A stretch of 42,563 bases of DNA from an uncultured Porphyromonadaceae bacterium (GTDB lineage: Bacteria > Bacteroidota > Bacteroidia > Bacteroidales > Muribaculaceae): the NCBI GenBank assembly GCA_902461565.1, contig CABPYL010000025.1, positions 1 through 42,563 of the forward strand. The letters run 5' to 3'. Of the stretch, positions 16,925 through 24,153 are shown piece by piece. The position numbers and the translations under genes were made by a program. Positions within the stretch are counted from its first letter, which is position 1, and each line of letters begins with the position of its first letter. The notes beneath the pieces were generated by a model. It was not told where the DNA came from and did not search any database. It saw nothing but the letters and a program-made list of their open reading frames with translations.

Positions 16925-18376
16925 ATGAAACCTTTCGGTTTATCCGTTCTTTGTCTGGCTGCTGCTACAATAGGCATGGCTGCCGAAAAGGATTATACGG
17001 ACGGTGTTTTTATCGTCAACGAGGATTGGTACGGACATCAGAATTCGACAATAAATTTTCTGCGCCCATACGATAAGGACGGCAATTACTGGGAATACCG
17101 CGTTTTCCAGGAAGCAAACCCCGACAGCGAACTGGGATGCACCAACCAGTACGGCGCTATTCACGACGGCCGTTTCTTCTTTATCGCCAAGCAGGATCGC
17201 GACCCGGGGGCCTCAGTTACAGGCGGCAGAATCACCGTTGCCGACGCAAAAACCATGAAGATGCTTTTCCAGAGTTCTCTGATAGATCCTTCAGGACAGC
17301 AGTGCGACGGCCGTAGTTTCGTAGGTCTCGATTCAAAGAAAGGATACATTTCCACCAGCCACGGAGTGTGGGTGTTCGACCTGCAGGCATACAAGGTTAC
17401 CAAATGTATAGAAGGCACCGAAAATCCCAACGGCCATTCGGCTACGGGCAACACCGATTCATCCGGTCCGCTGTATCACGGCCAGTGCGGCACAATGGTA
17501 ATTACCGGCGGAAAACTGTTTGTGGCGCATCAGGCCTACGGTATGCTGGTGATTGATACGCAAACCGATACGTACCGCGAAACATTTACCATCGGCGACA
17601 AAACTGAGCCCGGTGCCGGTATCGGCTCCATCGTCCTTTCCAAGGACGGTAATCTGTGGCTGAGTGTTACCAAGGATATTCAGGGTATGGGCGAGACGCT
17701 TCCGTATATCATACGAGTGAATCCAAAGACCTTAGAATACAAGACTTTCCGGCTGCCCGAGGGGATTTATTCGCCTGCCGTATCGTGGTATGCGTGGACC
17801 CCGGACGGTTTCTGTGCTTCGGCACAGAACAACTGCCTATACTGGAACGGTGGCTTTAACAACTGGTTCTCCAACTCGCAGGTTTTCAAATACGATATCG
17901 ACAACGATAAATTCTCCATGATTATAGACCTGTCAAAAGAGGCGACGTCGGTTCCGTGGAAACTCTACGGTTGTTCCATGCGTGTGCACCCCGATAGCGA
18001 CGAGCTTTATATGTCTCTATACCATGAGTTTGGGTCTCCGGTGTACATCACCCGTCGTGCCGATGCCGACGGCAACACTCTACAGGACTACGATATGATA
18101 GAGAACTACTGGTTTCCGTCGCTTCCTGTGTTTCCGTGCGCCGACAAGTCGGGAATCGATGAAGTACATGAGGCAATTGTTCCCGGTATAGTACTGGAGG
18201 AGAATGATATAACGGCAGTGAATGCCGACGGCCTCACTTTGGAAATTTACAATATCCAGGGCACGCTGTTGCGTTCTATGCCGGTGAAGGGCATGCGTTG
18301 TACGCTCAGTATCAATCTGCCCAGTGGGTTATATGTGGCGCGGCTTGGCGCCAATGTACTCAAATTCCGCATCTGA
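16925..18376 (+). CDS. Second DUF5074-type beta-propeller, with a T9SS-like C-terminal tail
   Basis: A 483-residue secreted protein: signal peptide (about 1-20, MKPFGLSVLCLAAATIGMAA) without a lipobox Cys. The propeller starts like BtuG: DGVFIVNEDWYGHQNSTINF aligns with the btuG segment RGFYLVNEGNMGSNKCTLDF. The last 70 residues resemble a T9SS type A sorting domain (LEIYNIQGTLLRSM, then LPSGLYVARLG, ending KFRI). It is therefore a BtuG paralogue in which lipid anchoring has been replaced by presumptive T9SS export. It lies 22 bases after the previous gene in the riboswitch operon. Cobamide binding is inferred from homology and context and is not visible from residues. Confidence 0.8.
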   Translation: MKPFGLSVLCLAAATIGMAAEKDYTDGVFIVNEDWYGHQNSTINFLRPYDKDGNYWEYRVFQEANPDSELGCTNQYGAIHDGRFFFIAKQDRDPGASVTGGRITVADAKTMKMLFQSSLIDPSGQQCDGRSFVGLDSKKGYISTSHGVWVFDLQAYKVTKCIEGTENPNGHSATGNTDSSGPLYHGQCGTMVITGGKLFVAHQAYGMLVIDTQTDTYRETFTIGDKTEPGAGIGSIVLSKDGNLWLSVTKDIQGMGETLPYIIRVNPKTLEYKTFRLPEGIYSPAVSWYAWTPDGFCASAQNNCLYWNGGFNNWFSNSQVFKYDIDNDKFSMIIDLSKEATSVPWKLYGCSMRVHPDSDELYMSLYHEFGSPVYITRRADADGNTLQDYDMIENYWFPSLPVFPCADKSGIDEVHEAIVPGIVLEENDITAVNADGLTLEIYNIQGTLLRSMPVKGMRCTLSINLPSGLYVARLGANVLKFRI

Positions 18377-18406
18377 ACATCCATATATCATACAATATTT
18401 TAACTT

Positions 18407-21400
18407 ATGTTTAACAAATCTTTTACATTTGCGGCGGTAACTTTAACATTTGCGGCTGCAATTCCTGTCTATGGCGCCGAACTTGCAGCCATTGAGACAA
18501 ATCCTTACACGGCAGTGGCTCGTCCCGACGTGAAAACTACCGACCAGCTATGGGGCGAGTTTTTTACTTTGCCCGACGGATTCAACCAGTACGATAACGA
18601 CGATTTCGCCGAAAAAGGTCTTACCTTCACTTACACATGTTCTAATCCGGACCTGCTGAAGGTAACCAATTGCGGCTGGAACCCGGATCCGGATGTAAGT
18701 TTCCGCAAGAACAACATCACCTGGTATGTAGAGCCCATGCAGTTCGGCGAGGCCACCCTTACCGTTACCGCAACCTACAACGGCGTGTCTGTAACATCTT
18801 CCCGTGATTTCATTATCAGCGATGTTCCCTCGCCAATTTTCAAACCCTCCAAGCCCAATATCTATAATCTCGGAGGCGTGCACAACGGAAAAACCAAGAC
18901 CGTTACAACGTATATGTCGTCGTTCTTCACCATGCCGCAGGGCTGGAATGATCCTCAGATCTGGGAAGAATACGGCATAACATGGGGTGTGGAAACCGAC
19001 AATGCCGAACTTGTCTCCAAAATAGAGACAACAGTAGACGGTACCTATGCCAAGATAGACCTCACAGTTGAGCCTATTACGGCAGAAGCCACTATAACGG
19101 CCTGGGTAGAGCGTAACGGCGTGCGTGCCGAATCACCTTTTCACTTTGAATTGTACGCGGCCAAGGCTTTCGACGATGAACTGTACGTGCTTCTTGCCGA
19201 CAACCAGACTGTAGACGTAAACGTTCTTTCCAACGACAAATACATGAGTGGAAAGACCATTGAACTCGCTGTTGTCGACACACCCAAGTACGGCAAGGTT
19301 GAACCTAAAACAATCCTCGACAACTGGGGACGGGAGACGGCAGGTCTGTCTTATACACTGGAGAAGGCCGAAGGCATCGAAGCCTGGATCAGCGATGATT
19401 TCACATATCGTCTTACCATTCGCGAGGAGGACGGTACAGAAATTGAAAGTTCCGCAGCTACTGTCAAGACCGTGTTGCGTCCCAATCCTTCTATCTCCCG
19501 CATCCATGAATTTGTTGCCGCTCCCGGTCAGTTCACCAATAACCTTTGCGATGCAAACGCTCTGGTAGGTTCCGGCGGCAGCAGTGGCACAAGCAGTGTG
19601 CCTGCAACCACAGGCATGGTATCGCTCGGTACGTTCGGCGGCTATCTGGTTGTAGGTTTCGATACTCCCATCTACAACGATCCGCGCAACCCTTACGGTG
19701 TAGACTTCACCATAGGCGGCAATGCCTTCAAGGCTGCGCAGAAAGGCTACTGGAGCGAGCCCGGCGCCGTAATGGTGATGCGCGACGACAACGGTAACGG
19801 CGAACCCGACGATACATGGTACGAACTCGCCGGTTCCGACTACTGGTTCAAGACTACTCGTAAAAACATTACCCGCACATACTACGATCCCGGCTATTCC
19901 AGCCGTTACCCCGTATACTTCGAGACCAGCGACGGCGAGACCGGAGCGCTGCCCACAAACCAGTTCCATGCCCAGAGCTACTTCCCGGACAAATACAACT
20001 ACCCCGACGCACAGATCGCAGACGGCAAACTGGCTCTTTCCGGCACACTCATCCAGGGTACCTACGACCGCAGTACCCCCAACTATATCGAGACATACCG
20101 TCCCTTCGGTTTCGGTTACTGCGACAACCGTGCCACAAACGGCGACCTCACCATGCCAAAAAATCCCTACTATGCCGAGACAGCTGCCGACGGCACTGTT
20201 ATCGAACCTACCGACGGTTTCGATATCTCCTGGGCTGTGGACAGCGAAGGAAACTATGTGGAACTTGACCATATCGACTTTATCAAGGTTTACAACGCCA
20301 TAGACGAGAACTGCGGCTGGCTGGGCGAATCGTCCACCGAGGTTGCAGGAATCGCCATGACGCGTCCCGATTTCAACCAGACCGAGCCGGGCAAATACTA
20401 CCTGAATTATGCCAATGTAACTCAGCTGATGGTTGAACTCGGCAAGACATGTCAGTACGAAGGTTTCGCGTTCCGCAATGGCCGTCCCATTTTCGATGCA
20501 GAGGCTACCTGGACAGTTGAGGATCCAGAAGTAGGTACTATAGACGCCAACGGCCTTTTCACCGCAAAGAAGGTAGGCCACACAAAGGTAACTTTCTCCG
20601 CTACAGACAAGGCGCCTGCCGATGAATTCGAAATCGAGGTTGTGGAGCTTGACGGTGTGATAATCTCGCCGGAAGGCCATGCTTCGTCCGCAGGTTCCGA
20701 ACTCGCCATGCTTGTCGGCGACCGTCAGTGGCTCAATACTGAAAGCACCGTCAAAAACGGCTCGTCCATATACGGCGCGAATGCCAACCGTTTTATCTAC
20801 GATACCTATACCTGGACCAGCTCCGATCCCTCCATTATCGAGATAGACAACTGGGGCAGTCTTCTGGCTCTTAAAGTAGGCGAGGCAACACTCACCGTAA
20901 AATCCAATTCGCATCCCGAACTCAGCGCCGATATCAAAGTGAATGTTGTTGAGAATCCCGAAATTACCCGTGCATGCAACTATCTGGTTATCGAGGACAA
21001 CAATCTTACACAGGAAGAACTCAACAAAAAGAATTTCACCGACCGCGAAATTTTCAGCGCAAGCTACAAATCGGATCGCGTAACCAACTACAAGACTGTT
21101 GCCATGAAACTCGTTTCTGTGGAGCCCGCCGAATATTCCGACCGCTTCTATGTTGAAAACAACCGCATCCTCAACCGCCTCGAACTCGGCGATTACCGTG
21201 AATATATGCTTACGTTAGAAGGCACACTCGACGGAGATACGCAAACCTACCGCGTTCCCGTGCTCCATACCGGCAGCTATGGCACAATCATTCCTCCTAC
21301 GGTGAACGAAAATCCTGAAATGATTGTCGATATCAACGAAAAGAAAGGAATGCTCGACCTCGCCGAAGTATTCGTTGTAAACGGCTACGAAGGCCTGTTC

Positions 21401-21862
21401 CAGAGTCAGTACCGTCTGGCCTCCACAAACAGCTTCCCCGAAGATGCCAAAGTAGAAATTGCCGATGGCATACTTGTGTTCAGCTACGAGACCGCCGAAA
21501 TGCCCGATGTCAAGACCATCGAGGTTGAAGGCCGTGTTAGCCGTGCGGCACAGAAGGCCGCATCTTTCGAGCCGGTATCGCCCACATGGATTAAAGTAGT
21601 TGTAACCGTCAAGGCCAACGAAGTTGTCGGAATCGAGGAAGTGGAGGAGAACGCCCTGCGCATATTCCCCAACCCCGCCACCTACGCCTTCGCACTCAAC
21701 AACGCCGAGCCTGTGGCTATCAGTCTGTATACAGCCGGAGGCCTGCTTGTCAACAGCCTCGTGCTTAACCCCGGTGAAGGTGTAGACGTATCCGCCCTTC
21801 CTGCCGGTCTTTACATGGTTGTAACTGCCGACGGCAAAGCCCTCCGCCTCATCAAGAAGTAA
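18407..21862 (+). CDS. Large multidomain T9SS-exported protein carrying 'domain B'
   Basis: A 1151-residue secreted protein. Signal peptide (1-23), two related Ig-like modules (about 35-140 and 155-250, each with FTLPDG/FTMPQG), a cadherin-like/Big module (255-357, VNVLSNDKYMSGK), domain B (about 362-650: APGQF, SLGTFGGYLVVGFD, GGNAF, DDNGNGEPDD, TWYELAGSDY, WLGESSTEV), two Big_2-type modules (about 665-750 and 750-850; TWTVEDPEVGTIDANG and TWTSSDPSIIEI), more beta modules, and a type A T9SS sorting domain from about residue 1080 (LRIFPNPATYAFALN, then LPAGLYMVV). It is the last gene of the riboswitch operon. Domain B is shared with the lipoprotein at 15697. Probably a long surface display arm; function inferred from context only. 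Confidence 0.82.
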   Translation: MFNKSFTFAAVTLTFAAAIPVYGAELAAIETNPYTAVARPDVKTTDQLWGEFFTLPDGFNQYDNDDFAEKGLTFTYTCSNPDLLKVTNCGWNPDPDVSFRKNNITWYVEPMQFGEATLTVTATYNGVSVTSSRDFIISDVPSPIFKPSKPNIYNLGGVHNGKTKTVTTYMSSFFTMPQGWNDPQIWEEYGITWGVETDNAELVSKIETTVDGTYAKIDLTVEPITAEATITAWVERNGVRAESPFHFELYAAKAFDDELYVLLADNQTVDVNVLSNDKYMSGKTIELAVVDTPKYGKVEPKTILDNWGRETAGLSYTLEKAEGIEAWISDDFTYRLTIREEDGTEIESSAATVKTVLRPNPSISRIHEFVAAPGQFTNNLCDANALVGSGGSSGTSSVPATTGMVSLGTFGGYLVVGFDTPIYNDPRNPYGVDFTIGGNAFKAAQKGYWSEPGAVMVMRDDNGNGEPDDTWYELAGSDYWFKTTRKNITRTYYDPGYSSRYPVYFETSDGETGALPTNQFHAQSYFPDKYNYPDAQIADGKLALSGTLIQGTYDRSTPNYIETYRPFGFGYCDNRATNGDLTMPKNPYYAETAADGTVIEPTDGFDISWAVDSEGNYVELDHIDFIKVYNAIDENCGWLGESSTEVAGIAMTRPDFNQTEPGKYYLNYANVTQLMVELGKTCQYEGFAFRNGRPIFDAEATWTVEDPEVGTIDANGLFTAKKVGHTKVTFSATDKAPADEFEIEVVELDGVIISPEGHASSAGSELAMLVGDRQWLNTESTVKNGSSIYGANANRFIYDTYTWTSSDPSIIEIDNWGSLLALKVGEATLTVKSNSHPELSADIKVNVVENPEITRACNYLVIEDNNLTQEELNKKNFTDREIFSASYKSDRVTNYKTVAMKLVSVEPAEYSDRFYVENNRILNRLELGDYREYMLTLEGTLDGDTQTYRVPVLHTGSYGTIIPPTVNENPEMIVDINEKKGMLDLAEVFVVNGYEGLFQSQYRLASTNSFPEDAKVEIADGILVFSYETAEMPDVKTIEVEGRVSRAAQKAASFEPVSPTWIKVVVTVKANEVVGIEEVEENALRIFPNPATYAFALNNAEPVAISLYTAGGLLVNSLVLNPGEGVDVSALPAGLYMVVTADGKALRLIKK

Positions 21863-21882
21863 TTCCCAACTCAATAATTAGA

Positions 21883-21920
21883 AAGAGGCTGTGTCATTTT
21901 GAAACAGCCTCTTCTTTTGA
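21883..21920. terminator. Terminator at the end of the cobamide operon
   Basis: Ten-bp stem AAGAGGCTGT (21883-21892) with ACAGCCTCTT (21904-21913) and a T-rich tail. Placed between convergent genes, it may serve both strands. Confidence 0.75.
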
Positions 21921-21935
21921 ATCTTTATTCATCGG

Positions 21936-22601
21936 TTACCATTCGTAGCTGATGGTCATTCCGAGGTTGTTTAGGCTGACGGTGTCGTCGTAGTAGCTGT
22001 AATTGTTATCGGAGGTAATGAGCTGATAGGTGATTCCGATATTTATTGCCTGCCGTGTATTGTCGGAGTTTACGGGTATGCGCAGACCTAAGGAAGGTTT
22101 GAGGTAGAACTGCGTGCCGTGTCCCAGAGTGGCGCCGTCGTCGAGCAGCAGATCACCGTTGCCGATAAGCCATGTGGCGCCGGCCTTGATGTCGATAAAC
22201 GCGGCAACGCTCTTTTCTCCGCCTATCTTGAAGCGGAAATCGCTGAAAAGCGGGATCATGGCTTTTGTCTTGTGTGCGCCGTAGTATCGTGAGTTATAGT
22301 TCTCGTCAAAGCCCTCGACGTTGCGCGAGAGTGCCACATCGACGCCCAGACCGGCGCCCATAAAGAACCACGAGGCATACTGAAAGCCCTGCGTGGTGGA
22401 AATGCCAAGGAAGTTGGCGCGCTTTTGTCCCAGGCCTGCGGTTGCGGAAGCATCCACATAGCCTTTATATTTGAAAGAGCCGGACAAGGCGGTGGAGAGC
22501 ATGTTCTGTACCTGGTTGGCGATGGCATAGTATTGTGCCGAGGCAGCGGAAGCGGCACCCAAAAGCAGGACACTCGCTATGATACGGTAAAATTTTTTCA
22601 T
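21936..22601 (-). CDS. Small outer-membrane beta-barrel-like protein
   Basis: A 221-residue protein. The start is set at 22601 because it gives a proper signal peptide (MKKFYRIIASVLLLGAASAA, cleavage before QYY); upstream in-frame Met codons add a non-signal stretch. The mature part has alternating strands with glycine and aromatic residues (GYVDASATAGLG, ASWFFMGAGLGVDVAL, FLKPSLGLRIPV-like YLKPSLGLRIPV) and ends in NNLGMTISYEW, a terminal aromatic strand typical of outer-membrane barrels. About eight strands would fit this length. No specific porin or adhesin family is recognised. It is divergent from tilS and convergent with the cobamide operon. Confidence 0.75.
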   Translation of the reverse strand: MKKFYRIIASVLLLGAASAASAQYYAIANQVQNMLSTALSGSFKYKGYVDASATAGLGQKRANFLGISTTQGFQYASWFFMGAGLGVDVALSRNVEGFDENYNSRYYGAHKTKAMIPLFSDFRFKIGGEKSVAAFIDIKAGATWLIGNGDLLLDDGATLGHGTQFYLKPSLGLRIPVNSDNTRQAINIGITYQLITSDNNYSYYDDTVSLNNLGMTISYEW

Positions 22602-22751
22602 GTCGGACGGTAGTGTATTTCTAAATAAACAAAGCATAATGCCGATTGGTTGTGTGGCGATTTCATTGCTATAACGTTGACACACCGCGGTAATTGTGCC
22701 CGTAAATACCTTGATATTGGTCATTATGGCTGGATTTGTGCCGTTGTCCGG

Positions 22752-22782
22752 TTGCGAATGACGGTAAAAAGCGATAACTTTG
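22752..22782 (+). promoter_or_regulatory. tilS promoter, very close to the start codon
   Basis: TTG at 22752-22754, 20-base spacer, TAACTTTG at 22775-22782. The ATG of tilS begins at 22790, only 7 bases after the -7 element, so the mRNA would be leaderless or nearly so. Confidence 0.65.
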
Positions 22783-22789
22783 CGGCATA

Positions 22790-24148
22790 ATGAGCAGTTT
22801 TTCCGATAGATTCGAGACCGAAACGGCCAATGCCATTGCAGCAGGCCGGCTGTTGCGCCGCGATGCATCTGTGATTGTGGCGCTTAGCGGCGGCGCTGAC
22901 TCAGTTGCATTACTGTCGGCTCTGCTCTCGCTCGGCTATGAATGTACGGCGGCACACTGCAATTTTCACCTGCGTGGCGAGGAATCCATGCGCGACATGC
23001 GCTTTTGCATGGAGCTTTGCCGTACGTTGCAGGTGCCGCTGATGATACGCAATTTCGATGTTGACGCATATCGTCGTGAGCACGGCGGTTCGGTAGAGAT
23101 GGCATGCCGCGATCTTCGTTACCGCTGGTTCGACGAGCTTTTGGATTCCGAGCGAGCACAGGCTATTGCGGTAGGGCACCACTGCGAGGACCGTGCGGAA
23201 ACGTTCCTGCTCAATCTTATGCGCGGCGCCGGTATATCCGGCCTCGTTTCCATGCGGCCGCGCAGCGGCAATGTTGTGCGTCCGTTGCTCGGGCACTCCC
23301 GCGCCGATATCGAGTGTTATCTTGCCGAAAAGGGGCTAGGATTTATCACCGACAGCACCAACGCCGCCAACGAGTATCGCCGCAACCGCCTGCGCAATAT
23401 TATTATTCCGGCGTTAGAGGATGCTTTTCCAGGTGCGGTAAAATCCATTCTCACGACTATCGCCAATCTTGAGAAAACGGAGGAAGTGTATCGCGAGGCC
23501 ATAAACGAGATCTCGCGGCGTTTCGTTACCTCTGCAGGAGGAAGAATGAAAGTAGACGTCGGAGGAATGAAGGATGCCGGAGTTTCCGAGACGGTGCTGT
23601 ACGAAATGCTTGCACCGCGTGGCTTTACGGCGTCGCAGGTTTCCGACATATATCGCAACGTATATGAATCCGGGCTGCGTTTCATATCTGCGGGTGCGCG
23701 TTATGTTGCCGAGCTGAGCCGTGGATGTCTTGATGTAATCGATGCCGATAAATCCGGTGTTGCCTCCGATGTCTATCCCGTCAATATCAGCCGCGATATC
23801 ATCGAACCGTTGCGCATAGATGTGAGCTATCATCCCGTAGAAGATTTCAGGGTAGAGGGCTTCGGCGCGGATGTGGCGTATTTCGATGCCGACGCATTTT
23901 CGTCGGACAGCCGGTGGGTGCTACGCCATCCGCGTCGCGGCGACAGGATGGTGCCATTCGGCATGCGCCGTTCCAAGCTGCTAAGCGATATCTTTTCCAA
24001 TGCAAAATATTCCGCCGAGACAAAACGCAACCAATGGGTGCTTGTGTGCGGCGACGAGATAGTATGGCTCCCCGGGCTGCGCAATTCAGCGGCTTACAGT
24101 GTGGGCCCGGATACGAAACATTACATAAGACTAAGCATAAACCATTGA
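22790..24148 (+). CDS. tilS: tRNA(Ile)-lysidine synthase
   Basis: A 452-residue cytoplasmic enzyme that converts C34 of the AUA-reading tRNA-Ile to lysidine using ATP and lysine. It has the PP-loop VIVALSGGADSVALL (SGGADS at 33-38), the following AAHCNFHLRGEES, HHCEDRAETFLLNLMRGAG, GLVSMRPRSGNVVRPLL, and the C-terminal TilS domain (RHPRRGDRMVPFGMRRSKLLSD). Length is normal for a full-length TilS. The start at 22790 is preferred since the next in-frame Met falls after the PP-loop. It is followed after 5 bases by the glycosidase gene, so they may share a transcript. Confidence 0.96.
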   Translation: MSSFSDRFETETANAIAAGRLLRRDASVIVALSGGADSVALLSALLSLGYECTAAHCNFHLRGEESMRDMRFCMELCRTLQVPLMIRNFDVDAYRREHGGSVEMACRDLRYRWFDELLDSERAQAIAVGHHCEDRAETFLLNLMRGAGISGLVSMRPRSGNVVRPLLGHSRADIECYLAEKGLGFITDSTNAANEYRRNRLRNIIIPALEDAFPGAVKSILTTIANLEKTEEVYREAINEISRRFVTSAGGRMKVDVGGMKDAGVSETVLYEMLAPRGFTASQVSDIYRNVYESGLRFISAGARYVAELSRGCLDVIDADKSGVASDVYPVNISRDIIEPLRIDVSYHPVEDFRVEGFGADVAYFDADAFSSDSRWVLRHPRRGDRMVPFGMRRSKLLSDIFSNAKYSAETKRNQWVLVCGDEIVWLPGLRNSAAYSVGPDTKHYIRLSINH

Positions 24149-24153
24149 ATACT

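Noticed and set aside
19133..20914. 593-codon minus-strand open frame inside the 18407 gene
   Set aside because: It is a shadow of biased codons; the plus-strand protein has a signal peptide, domain B and a T9SS tail.
22602..22868. N-terminal extension of the minus-strand outer-membrane protein
   Set aside because: The extra 89 residues have no signal peptide and run into tilS; the ATG at 22601 starts a classic signal peptide.
23914..24153. N-terminal extension of the glycosidase frame into tilS
   Set aside because: It would overlap tilS by 235 bases in another frame and bury the signal peptide; the ATG at 24154 fits better.
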